Assembly: GCA_943787445.1 (NCBI GenBank)
Contig: CALSML010000026.1
Location: forward strand, 1-64,000
Length of the DNA: 64,000 nucleotides
From: an uncultured Alphaproteobacteria bacterium
Lineage (GTDB): Bacteria; Pseudomonadota; Alphaproteobacteria; UBA6615
Direction: 5' to 3'
The notes below the pieces were generated by a model that worked only from the letters and a program-made list of their open reading frames with translations, did not search any database and had not been told where the DNA came from. Below, in pieces: positions 55,732-64,000 of the stretch. The first letter of the stretch is position 1. Every line of letters begins with the position of its first letter. The position numbers and the translations under genes are program-made.

Positions 55732-56814
55732 CTATTGCGTGGCCGTGTAGTCGCGGATCGCTTCATCGGTGAATGTCATTCCGTGGCCGGGACGGTTCGG
55801 CGGTGCCATATGCCCGTCGATGATTTCCGGTCCGACCTCCCACAGATTGTCGGGTGATCCTGCCAGCACTTCGACCAGTGACGCGTTCGGGATGGCGGCC
55901 AGAACCGAAATCGACAGTTCGGGCACCAGATGCGGCGCAATTTTGATGTCATAGGCTGCGGCCAGATGGGCAATGCGCATCATTTCCGTGAAACCACCGC
56001 ACCGATGGATGTCCGGGTTGAGATACTGGGCTGCCCCGGCATCGATCAGGTCCCGGAAGCCATAGCGGGTGTATTCATTCTCTCCCGTTGCGACGGGGAT
56101 GGAGATCGCGGCGGCCACTTCGGCACATTGATCGATATTGTCCGCGAGCACCGGTTCTTCGTACCAGAACAGATTGCAGTCCTCGAGGGCGTGCCCGACG
56201 CGGATATTTGTTGCCACGTCCCAGCGTTGGTTGGCATCGACGAGGATTTCCATGTCGTCGCCAAGGGCCGCGCGGACCTGTCGGACACGTTCGACATTCT
56301 CCATCACATCGTCGCGCCCCAGCTTGAACTTGTAGTGGCGGCAGCCCTGTGCCCGGAAGCCTTCGGCCTCCTCGACGATCTGATCGACCGTATAGGGCAG
56401 AAATCCGCCGCTGCCATAGACCGGGATGGACTCGTTATGTGCGCCGAGCAGGTGCCAGACGGGCCGGTCGACAGACTTTCCCAACAGGTCCCAGAGGCCG
56501 ATATCGATGGCGCTCATGGCGTAGACGGGAATGCCCTTCTTTCGCAGGCCCCTGTCGTTCTCGTACATGTCCCGCCAGATGGCACCGATCCGGAGCGGGT
56601 CCCGCCCGAGGATCAGGGGTATGATGCTTTCCTCAAGATAGGTGCGCACCGCACCGGCCCCCATGCCGCCGATCAGCATCGTGTAGCCAAGCCCTTCAAG
56701 GCCCTCATCGGTGCGGATGCGGGCCACCACATAGGTGTTCGCGCCGTAATATGCGCTGACCGGAGGGCCGTTCGGCACGATCACCGTGGAGGTCACGATC
56801 TCGGTGATTTTCAT
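55732..56814 (-). CDS. Mandelate racemase / muconate lactonizing enzyme family protein
   Basis: Enolase-superfamily enzyme of 360 residues. HYKFKLGRDD contains the KxK base; MEILVDANQRW, FWYEEPVLADN and ATGENEYTRYGFRDLI provide the three metal-binding acids (D, E, E); NPDIHRCGGFTEMM and IAPHLVPELSI the second catalytic set. Acts on a carboxylate alpha-proton; the sequence resembles mandelate-racemase-like sugar or aryl acid dehydratases. ATG at 56814 overlaps the GMC stop by four bases. Confidence 0.9.
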   Translation of the reverse strand: MKITEIVTSTVIVPNGPPVSAYYGANTYVVARIRTDEGLEGLGYTMLIGGMGAGAVRTYLEESIIPLILGRDPLRIGAIWRDMYENDRGLRKKGIPVYAMSAIDIGLWDLLGKSVDRPVWHLLGAHNESIPVYGSGGFLPYTVDQIVEEAEGFRAQGCRHYKFKLGRDDVMENVERVRQVRAALGDDMEILVDANQRWDVATNIRVGHALEDCNLFWYEEPVLADNIDQCAEVAAAISIPVATGENEYTRYGFRDLIDAGAAQYLNPDIHRCGGFTEMMRIAHLAAAYDIKIAPHLVPELSISVLAAIPNASLVEVLAGSPDNLWEVGPEIIDGHMAPPNRPGHGMTFTDEAIRDYTATQ

Positions 56815-58472
56815 GACGCGTTCCTTGCTGGTTCATATTCGGCTGTGTGGGGAAGCTCTGCGGCGGGTGGCGGTTGCTTGCCGAGGATCATGTCCGATGC
56901 TTTTTCCGCGATCATGATCGTGGCCACATTAGTGTTGGTCGAATGGGCAGCCGGAATGACCGAGGCGTCCACCACACGCAGGCCCTCGGTTCCGCGCACA
57001 CGCAATTCATCGTCGACCACGGCATTGGTGTCATTCTCCGGACCCATCCGGCAGGTGCCCATCAGGTGAAACACGGTCGTGCCATAGGCGCGCGCGAAAT
57101 CCAGCAGCTCGTCGTCACTCTGCACTTCAGCGCCCGGCGTGATTTCATGGTCGAACAGGTGGGACATCTCCGGGGACTGGATCATTTGCCGTCCCAGGCG
57201 CAAACCGGCGATGGTCAGTTGCTGGTCGTATTCATGATCGAGGTAGTTCGGCTGAATGGCCGGCTTGTCGTGGCTATCGGACGTCCTGGCGCGCACAGAA
57301 CCCCGGCTCCGGGGCCGCATTGGCCAGCTCGCGATCGTCATGCCGGGATATTCTTCCAGTTGCGAAGGCACGCCTTGCTTGTAGCTGGCCGGGGTGAAGA
57401 TGAAATTCAGATCGCCGTGATCAAGCGAGGGGTCGGACTTCCAGAAGGCATAGGTCAGCGAAGGGGAAAGGGTGAGGATGCCTTTTCGACGCGTTGCGAA
57501 ATTCGCGATTTCGGATATCAGCGCCAGACCGCGCGCACGTTCGTTGAGGGTGGCCGCATTCCTGACCCGCGACGCGTTGCGCGCGAGATAGTGATCCACG
57601 AGATTTTCACCAACTGCGGGCAATTCGTGTTGCACCGGAATGCCGAGATCCTGAAGCAGCGCACCGGGACCGATGCCTGAAACCTGCAGGAGTTGCGGTG
57701 ACGCCACGGCGCCGCCGGAGAGAATGATCTCACGGCGGGCGTGAATTTCGATCACTCGTCCGTTGCGTTGGTATCGGACGCCGGTTGCCCGACGTCCTTC
57801 GAACAGGATGCGTTCAACATGTGCACGGGTGCGGATGTCGAGGTTTCGGCGGTGTTTCACCGGGTTCAGGAAAGACACTGCCGCGCTTCTTCGACGGCCC
57901 TTGTGGATGTTGCGCTGGTAATAGCCAACGCCTTCGTGGGTTGCGCCGTTGTAATCCGGGTTTCGTGGAATGCCCAGTTTGACACAGCTTTCGATGAAGG
58001 CTTCGCAGATCGGGTGCGGGGCGTCGATATCGGTGACGGGAAGTTCACCTTCTCGACCGCGGTAGAGTTCATCTCCCTCTCCAATCCGTCGTTCACTGCG
58101 ACGGAAATACGGCAAGATGTCCGCATAGCCCCAGCCGCGATTGCCCATTTGGGCCCAGCTGTCAAAATCCAGTCGCTGACCGCGGTTGTAGACATGACCG
58201 TTGATGGAACTGGAGCCACCGAGGGTTTTACCCCGTGGTGCAGGAATGCTGCGTCCGGCTGTACCCGCGCTGGGCTCGCTGCTGTAGAGCCAGTTCATGG
58301 CGGGGTTGGTGAGGGTATTCATGAACCCGGCCGGTATGTGAATCATCGGATGGGTGTCCCGGCCGCCCGCTTCCAGCAGGCAAACGGTCGCGTCTCCTGC
58401 TGACAGTCGATTGGCGAGGACAGAACCGGCAGAACCGGCGCCGATGATGATGTAGTCAAACGCGTCGGGCAT
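56811..58472 (-). CDS. GMC-family FAD oxidoreductase (choline dehydrogenase-like)
   Basis: 553 residues. FDYIIIGAGSAGSVLANRLS is the FAD fingerprint, GKTLGGSSSINGHVYNRGQ the first GMC signature and IILSGGAVASPQLLQVSGIG the second. VFHLMGTCRMGPENDTNAVVD and VVDASVIPAAHSTNTNVATIM hold the catalytic His-Asn/His pair region. Oxidises a primary alcohol or similar group. Operon with the enolase-superfamily gene. Confidence 0.93.
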   Translation of the reverse strand: MPDAFDYIIIGAGSAGSVLANRLSAGDATVCLLEAGGRDTHPMIHIPAGFMNTLTNPAMNWLYSSEPSAGTAGRSIPAPRGKTLGGSSSINGHVYNRGQRLDFDSWAQMGNRGWGYADILPYFRRSERRIGEGDELYRGREGELPVTDIDAPHPICEAFIESCVKLGIPRNPDYNGATHEGVGYYQRNIHKGRRRSAAVSFLNPVKHRRNLDIRTRAHVERILFEGRRATGVRYQRNGRVIEIHARREIILSGGAVASPQLLQVSGIGPGALLQDLGIPVQHELPAVGENLVDHYLARNASRVRNAATLNERARGLALISEIANFATRRKGILTLSPSLTYAFWKSDPSLDHGDLNFIFTPASYKQGVPSQLEEYPGMTIASWPMRPRSRGSVRARTSDSHDKPAIQPNYLDHEYDQQLTIAGLRLGRQMIQSPEMSHLFDHEITPGAEVQSDDELLDFARAYGTTVFHLMGTCRMGPENDTNAVVDDELRVRGTEGLRVVDASVIPAAHSTNTNVATIMIAEKASDMILGKQPPPAAELPHTAEYEPARNAS

Positions 58473-58500
58473 ATCTGTTCCGTTCGGTAATACGCAAAAT

Positions 58501-59578
58501 CTATTGGCTGCGATTGGTGACCAGTTCCCACGCGCGGAGGGACAGCTGCTGGGTCAGGTCCCGGCGCAACAGCGCCTCGGGGGATGACGCATTGCCCTGC
58601 AAGCCCCGGTAATAGACGCCCTGAATGATGGCGGCGAGACGGAACAGGGAAAGGACAAGATAGAAGGTCCAGTTCTCGATTTTGTCCCGACCGGTGTGAC
58701 GGCAATAGGCCGCCACGTAGTCCTCTTCAGACGGTATGCCGGGCAAGGACGCATCGAGACCGCGCATGTCCCCGAAGGATTCTTCGGGCCAGTGATAGGG
58801 CAGGCAGTTATAGGCAAGGTCCGAGAGCGGATGGCCGAGCGTGGACAACTCCCAGTCCAGAACCGCGACCACGTCGGGTGCGTCATCAGCGACAATCAGA
58901 TTCTCAAGTCGGAAATCGCCATGGACAATCGTCGTCTCGCTGTCATCGGGCATGTTCTCCGGCAGCCAGATCATCAGTTTGTCCATTTCGACCAGATCGT
59001 CCGTCTTGCTCGCTTCGTACTGCTTCGACCAGCGCGCCACCTGGCGACCCATATAGCCGCCGACCCGTCCGTAATCGCCCAGACCCACGGCCTCGAAATC
59101 GACCTGGTGCAGGGCCGCAAGGGTCGCGATCATCGAATCGTAGACAGCGGCGCGCTCCCCGGCCGTGGATTCGGGCAGAGAGGGATCGTGAAACACCCGG
59201 CCATCCGCATGATCCATCAGAAAGAATTCGGTCCCCACAATCGAGGTGTCTTCACATAGCGCCAGCGTACGAACGACGGGAACCGGCGTTCCCCCGAGCG
59301 CGCTGGTGATCTTGTGCTCGCGGTCCACGGCATGGGCCGACGGCAGCAACTCCCCGGGCGGCTTCTTGCGCAACACGTAACGGGTACCGTTCGTGTCGGT
59401 GATCAGGAAGGTCGGGTTGGACATCCCGCCCTGAAATTGTGCGATTTCGATGGGCGCGGCGAAACCCTCGATATGCGCCTCCATCCATGCCACCAGCGGG
59501 GTGGTGTCGAACCGGTGCTGTTCGAGGACCGGGACCACCTGGTCGGTGCGCGAAAAGGTGCGGTCAGAGGGGACTCAT
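58501..59578 (-). CDS. Aminoglycoside phosphotransferase-like kinase family protein (ACAD10/11 partner type)
   Basis: About 355 residues. FQGGMSNPTFLITDTNGTRYVLRKKP, then TTIVHGDFRLENLIVADD (Brenner motif HGDxxxxN) and VVAVLDWELSTLGHPLSDLAYN (metal-binding DWE) define the APH fold; wording is that of the ACAD10/11 kinase-like domain. The annotated start GTG 59538 leaves a short gap. Dropping one C of a CCCC run at about 59572 gives an ATG at 59578 (MSPSDRTFSRTDQ), which would overlap the MaoC stop by design. Likely phosphorylates a hydroxyacyl-CoA for dehydration. Confidence 0.85.
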
Positions 59579-59579
59579 G

Positions 59580-60050
59580 TCAGTGGCCGGGCGTCGGGTA
59601 GAGCCGGCGGATGCTTTCGGCGACCATCGCCGGGCGTTCGCTGCCTTCTAGATCCATGGTGCTGTCGAACATCAGGTGAACGCTGCCATCAGCGCGTTTC
59701 TCTGCAGATTTCAGGGTCTGGCGCAGGCGGACACGGGAATCGACCGGGACCATCGCCGTGAAGCGTAGTTTATTGAGCCCGTAATTGATCGTGTTGTTCA
59801 GATTGTCGACATCGAACAGCGAGGCCGCGAGGTCCGGGATCAGGGACAGGATCAGGAATCCATGAGCGATGGTCTTGCCGCTAGGCATTTCCCGGGCCGC
59901 GCGTTCCGGGTCCACATGCAGCCACTGATGATCACCGGTGGCATCGGCGAATTTGTCGATCTGTGCCTGGGTGATGGTGTGCCAGTCGCTGACCACGATT
60001 TCCTCGCCGACAAGATCGAGAAAGGCGTCCGGGTGTGGATATTTTGCCAA
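59580..60050 (-). CDS. MaoC-like dehydratase
   Basis: Hot-dog-fold (R)-hydratase of 156 residues. ITQAQIDKFADATGDHQWLHVDPERA has the conserved D-x4-H catalytic pair, and GKTIAHGFLILSLIPDLAAS contains the second conserved block. It hydrates enoyl-CoA or dehydrates hydroxyacyl-CoA. Lies directly upstream of the phosphotransferase gene. Confidence 0.9.
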   Translation of the reverse strand: MAKYPHPDAFLDLVGEEIVVSDWHTITQAQIDKFADATGDHQWLHVDPERAAREMPSGKTIAHGFLILSLIPDLAASLFDVDNLNNTINYGLNKLRFTAMVPVDSRVRLRQTLKSAEKRADGSVHLMFDSTMDLEGSERPAMVAESIRRLYPTPGH

Positions 60051-60179
60051 AGTCTTTGCTCCGTTTGATTGTCCCTTCGCCGCCCGGTTTGACCGGATAG
60101 GCGGGGATGCGCATCATGCGTTCCTACAATCCATTTGGGCAGATTTTTCGCAGTCTGTCACGGGAATCAGGGGTGCGGT

Positions 60180-62276
60180 ATGAGTGACGTTGTCGGTTAC
60201 GAGCTGGAGGGTCAGGTTGCTGTCCTGACCATCGACAATCCGCCGGTGAACGCGTTGGGGATCGCGGTCCGCGAAGGACTCATGACGCAGATCGAACGGG
60301 CAGTCGCGGATTCGGCTGCTGCTGCGATTGTCATTCTGGGGCGCGGGCCGTACCTTTCCGGCTGGTGCGGATATTCGTGAATTCGATCAGCCGACCCGCG
60401 AACCGCATCTGATCGCCGTGGTGGATTATCTCGATACGGTCGAGAAACCGGTTGTGGCCGCGATCCACGGCACGGCTCTGGGTGGTGGCCTGGAGCTGAC
60501 CCTGAGCTGTCATTTCCGGGTTGCGTCCCCTGACGCCCGAATGGGAACGCCGGAGGTCAATCTGGGGATATTTCCCGGTGCTGCCGGAACCCAGCGTCTG
60601 CCCCGCGTGGCCGGGCTGGATCACGCGCTGGAACTGATCGTGACGGGGAAGCCGGTCGGGGCGACAACGGCAAAAGAGTATGGAATCGTGGATGCGATCA
60701 TCGAAGGTGATCTGCGCGCAGGGGCTGTGGCTTTTGCCAAGCAGGTCGTGACCGAGGGAAGACCGCTGCGGATTTCGAGTGAGCCCCGAAACGGTATCGG
60801 TGCGCCCGAAGACCATGCGGAGGTCATCGCGAAATATCGTGATCTGGCCAATCGGCGCATGCGCGGTCAGGACTCGCCGCATCAGGCAATGGACAGCGTG
60901 ATTGATGGCTTGACGATGTCTTATCCGGAGGCCGTCGCGGCGGATCGCAAGCGGTTTTGAAACCTGCAAGAACAGTGGCCAGTCCAAGGCTCTTCGTTAT
61001 GCGTTTTTCGCCGAGCGCGAGGCATCGAAAATCCCGGATATCGGCAAGGATATCGCGACACGGGATATTGCTACCACCGGCGTCATCGGCGCGGGCACGA
61101 TGGGGCGCGGGCATTATCATCAGCCTTGCGGATTCCGGCTTGCCGGTCACCGTGGTCGAAACCAGTCAGGAAGCGATCGACAACGGCATCCTGGCGATGG
61201 CAAAGACCTATGACGGCATGGTACAACGCGGGCGTATTGATACTGCGGAGAAGGACAGCCGGCTTGCGCGCATTACCGGGGCCGTTGGTTTTGAGGCTCT
61301 GGCAGATGTTGATCTGGTGATCGAAGCCGCGTTCGAGGACCTTGACGTCAAGAAACAGATTTTCGGCGAGCTGGACACCATCGTCAAACCTGGAGCCATT
61401 CTGGCCACCAACACTTCATATATGGATATCGATGCAATCGCAGCGGCGACATCACGCCCGCAGGACGTAATCGGACTGCACTATTTCGTGCCGGCTAATG
61501 CCATGCGCATGCTCGAGGTGGTGCGCCCGGCAAAGGCGGCACCGGACGCCATCGCCACCGGCATGGCGCTGGCCAGGACGACCGGCAAGGTCGGCGTCCT
61601 GGCCCGGGTTTGTCATGGCTTCATCGCCAACCGCTCCCGACTGCCGCTGGTGCGCGAGGCGACATTCCTGGTGGAGGAGGGTGCATCCCCGGCGCAGGTG
61701 GATGCGGTTCTGACGGGACTGGGCATGCCCATGGGGCCACTCGCCGTCAGTGATCTGTCAGGTCTCGATGTGAGCTGGCGGATGCGCCAGTCCCTAGCCG
61801 ATCAGCACGATCCGGAGGAGCGCTACATGCACCTGGCCGACCGGATGTGCGAACGGGGGCGTTTCGGCATCAAGGCCGGACAGGGCTGGTATCGCTATGA
61901 GGATGGCGGGCGTCGTCCGATACCCGATCCGGAAACCGAGGCGATCGCGATGGAGGTCGCTAAGGAACGGGGTACGGTCCGGCGCGATATCTCCGATGAT
62001 GAGATTCGGGAGCGGTGCCTCTACGCCGCGATCAATGAGGGAGCGAAAATTCTCGATGAGGGGATCGCGGCACGCGCGTCGGACATCGATGTCATGTGGC
62101 TCTACGGCTTTGGATATCCGCGCTGGCGGGGCGGCATCATGTTCACCGCGGATGAGATCGGATTGGAAAAAATCCATGAGCGCGTCTGCGCGTTTCACGC
62201 CGAACACGGCAAGCAATGGGAACCCTCGCCATTGCTGGCAAAGCTGGCATCGGAGGGTGGCAGTTTCACCGGTTAG
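60180..62276 (+). CDS. Fused enoyl-CoA hydratase / 3-hydroxyacyl-CoA dehydrogenase, frameshifted
   Basis: A second FadJ/FadB-like multifunctional gene, about 698 residues when read through. The first frame ([16 protein letters not shown]) breaks near 60350 at a G run; the second has [14 protein letters not shown] and [17 protein letters not shown]. It breaks again at 60953 (TTTT; three T would read [14 protein letters not shown]) and near 61108 (GGG; two G would read [12 protein letters not shown]). The dehydrogenase half has [38 protein letters not shown] and [10 protein letters not shown]. Probably intact in the organism. Confidence 0.9.
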
Positions 62277-62403
62277 ACCTGCTGTGGTACTGCGAATGTG
62301 ACTATTGCGATTGCGTAGAACGAAAGACGGATAGGGTGCCTGCTTTTCTTATGGCTGGCGTTGTGGTCCGATAGCGAAAATTTTTTCTGGGAGGAGACTG
62401 AAA

Positions 62404-63585
62404 ATGTTGAAAAAACTCATGGGATCAGCGGCATTGCTGACCCTTCTGGCCGGTCCGGCAGTGGCCGATACGGTCAAGATTGGTTTCGTCACGACCCTGA
62501 CGACACCTGTGGCCGTGATCGGCAAGGATATGCGCGACGCAGTCGATCTCGCGGTCGAGCATATCGGTGGCAAAATGGGGAATCTGGATGTCGAGATCGT
62601 CTACGCCGATGACGAGTTCAATTCCCAGAAGGGCAAGCAGGCGACCGAACGTCTCGTGCTCAGCGACAAGGTCGATATTGTGGCCGGTTATATCTGGTCC
62701 AATGTGCTGCTGGCCTCCGCGCCGGTCGTGCTGGGTGAAGGCAAGATTCTGATCAGCGCCAATGCCGGTCCGTCGCCGCTTGCCGGCGCCCAGTGCAACG
62801 AGAACTTCTTCAACATCGCCTGGCAGAACGATCAGACACCGATGGCACTGGGTGAGCTGCTCAACCAGCAGGGGGTGAAGTCGCTTTATCTGGTGGCACC
62901 GAACTACGCCGCGGGCCAGAACATGGTCGCGGGCGTCGAGCGTACCTTCAAGGGCAAGGTCGTTGGCAAGGACATGACCGTGTGGCCATCTCAGCGGGAC
63001 TGGTCGGCCGAACTGACCAAGGTCAAATCCGCCAAGCCCGAAGGTGTCTTCACCTTCTATCCGGGACCGGCCGGGCCGGCCTTCATCAAGCAGTACCAGC
63101 AGGCGGGTCTCGCCGGTGACGTGCCGCTGTATTCGGTCTATACGCTGGATTCGATCAGCCTGCCGCTGTTCCAGAAGGCAGGTATGGAAACCGTTCTCGG
63201 CACCAAGATGACCCAGTTCTGGGCGCCGGATCTGGACAATGCAACGAACAAGAAGTTCGTGGCGGATTTTCGAGCCAAATATGGTCGCTACCCGTCCTTC
63301 TATGCAGCCCAGAGCTATGACTCGATCATGTATATCGCGTCGGCTGTGAAGGCGGTGAATGGTGACGTGAAGAACACCGATGGTATGCGCGCGGCGCTGA
63401 AAGCGGCGAACTTCGATTCTGTTCGCGGTCCGTTCAAGATGGGGAACAATCATTTCCCGATCCAGAACTTCTACGAGCGCACCGTCGTCAAGGATGCTGA
63501 TGGCAACTGGACCACCGCCGTGGGCCGGGCCGTCCTGAAGGGTCATCAGGACCCCTATGCCAGCCAGTGCAAAATGAAAGGCTAG
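62404..63585 (+). CDS. ABC transporter substrate-binding protein (branched-chain amino-acid type)
   Basis: 393 residues with a signal peptide (KKLMGSAALLTLLAGPAVAD) and a Peripla_BP_6 fold: TVKIGFVTTLTTPVAVIGKD, VDIVAGYIWSNVLL and YGRYPSFYAAQSYDSIMYIA. RBS GGGAGGAG is strong, so the protein is probably abundant. It is followed by a permease gene (livH-like) at 63668. In this catabolic context the ligand is more likely an aromatic or organic acid than a branched-chain amino acid. Confidence 0.92.
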   Translation: MLKKLMGSAALLTLLAGPAVADTVKIGFVTTLTTPVAVIGKDMRDAVDLAVEHIGGKMGNLDVEIVYADDEFNSQKGKQATERLVLSDKVDIVAGYIWSNVLLASAPVVLGEGKILISANAGPSPLAGAQCNENFFNIAWQNDQTPMALGELLNQQGVKSLYLVAPNYAAGQNMVAGVERTFKGKVVGKDMTVWPSQRDWSAELTKVKSAKPEGVFTFYPGPAGPAFIKQYQQAGLAGDVPLYSVYTLDSISLPLFQKAGMETVLGTKMTQFWAPDLDNATNKKFVADFRAKYGRYPSFYAAQSYDSIMYIASAVKAVNGDVKNTDGMRAALKAANFDSVRGPFKMGNNHFPIQNFYERTVVKDADGNWTTAVGRAVLKGHQDPYASQCKMKG

Positions 63586-63609
63586 TCAGCCGCTAATCTG
63601 ATGTGTACG

Positions 63610-63631
63610 CGGGGGTGCCTCGGCATCCCCG
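63610..63631 (+). other. Intercistronic hairpin between solute-binding protein and permease genes
   Basis: A perfect 9-bp stem (63610-63618 with 63623-63631, one G-U) with loop CTCG lies between the two genes and is followed only by a short T run. Such hairpins commonly attenuate or stabilise so that the binding protein is made in excess over the membrane parts. Confidence 0.6.
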
Positions 63632-63667
63632 TTTGCGTGCCAACTGACGAACGGCCAGCGTAACGCG

Positions 63668-64000
63668 ATGGACTACGTCCTTCTCACCGAACAGTTTCTG
63701 AACGGCTTTCAACTCGGCATCATCCTGTTTCTGATGGCGGCGGGTCTGACGCTTGTCTTCGGGATCATGGATCTGGTGAACCTGGCCCATGGTTCGATGT
63801 TCATGATCGGAGCCTTTGTCGGCGGCACGATTGCTCTGCTGACCGGATCCTTCGTGGTGGGCGTGATCCTGATGGTGCCGGCGATGCTGGTGATCGGCGT
63901 GGTCGTCGAAATGACCGCCCTACGCACGCTCTATCCGCGCGATCACCTGGATCAGGTGCTGGCAACCTTCGGTTTGATCCTGTTCTTCAACGAGGCCACG
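63668..64000 (+). CDS. livH: Branched-chain amino-acid-type ABC permease (LivH-like), 3' end beyond window
   Basis: Not in the ORF track because the frame has no stop before the window edge. The ATG at 63668 gives MDYVLLTEQFLNGFQLGIIL, then AGLTLVFGIMDLVNLAHGSM, the LivH hallmark, FMIGAFVGG and the membrane segment of helix 2. Hydrophobic throughout. Partner of the substrate-binding protein upstream. Confidence 0.93.
   Translation, partial: MDYVLLTEQFLNGFQLGIILFLMAAGLTLVFGIMDLVNLAHGSMFMIGAFVGGTIALLTGSFVVGVILMVPAMLVIGVVVEMTALRTLYPRDHLDQVLATFGLILFFNEAT

Noticed and set aside
1-64000. CRISPR arrays, insertion sequences, prophage
   Set aside because: No regularly spaced repeats, transposase, integrase or phage structural genes were seen on reading the window.

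Overview
The window reads as an alphaproteobacterial chromosome segment, probably Rhodospirillales-like, with fairly high GC. This rests on gene orders typical of that class: sdhC-sdhD-sdhA-sdhB; metX-metW divergent from a chorismate mutase-hisC-tyrC run; ftsE-ftsX divergent from a zinc-ribbon/DUF3426 gene and cpdR; TIGR02302-lysA-small lipoprotein-argH; and cobalamin adenosyltransferase-etfB-etfA-hbd. It is essentially all housekeeping up to the tRNA-Leu at 35.5 kb. After that it is dominated by catabolic and transport genes.

Layout. 1-3084 (minus): succinate dehydrogenase operon, with sdhB and sdhA full of indels. 3085-4403: a 1.3 kb gap with no credible protein. It holds what looks like a large structured RNA on the plus strand (about 3470-4281), with four C(UUCG)G hairpins, three GNRA hairpins, multi-helix subdomains and a strong intrinsic terminator. 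This is the most interesting feature of the window; I could not match it to any RNA class I know. 4404-9773: pyridoxal kinase-like protein, LysE exporter, cupin, GST, methyltransferase, MetW and MetX. 9918-12854: aromatic amino acid and histidine enzymes. 12865-19257: DUF2125, ChaC, PlsC, YdcF-like, FtsX, FtsE, DUF3426 and CpdR. 19279-24700: TIGR02302, LysA, lipoprotein, ArgH. 24740-28924: TlpA-like thioredoxin, 3-hydroxybutyryl-CoA dehydrogenase, ETF, cobalamin adenosyltransferase and a small HIG1-type membrane protein. 29132-35382: NUDIX, GluQ, DNA glycosylase, esterase, HNH, Coq7, DsbB and YqaA.

35536-41153: tRNA-Leu(CAA), a bicupin, an alcohol-dehydrogenase relic, and a CoxG/CoxM/CoxS/CoxL-type molybdenum hydroxylase whose active-site loop is not that of a true CO dehydrogenase. 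42581-64000: a mosaic catabolic region. It holds carboxymuconolactone decarboxylase-like, gamma-glutamyltransferase-like, dienelactone hydrolase-like, tandem GST and muconolactone isomerase-like proteins, an ion/dicarboxylate transporter, two fused enoyl-CoA hydratase/3-hydroxyacyl-CoA dehydrogenases, acyl-CoA dehydrogenase, SDR, enolase-superfamily, GMC, phosphotransferase and MaoC genes. It ends with the start of a branched-chain amino-acid-type ABC transporter. Together these suggest uptake of an organic acid or aromatic-derived compound and its breakdown through CoA thioesters; the substrate cannot be read from sequence.

Sequence quality. Many genes carry frameshifts. They are dense in two blocks (1-2287 and about 23950-27960) and scattered elsewhere, mostly at short homopolymers. 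I treat most as probable sequencing or assembly errors in intact genes, and give gene coordinates across the frames.
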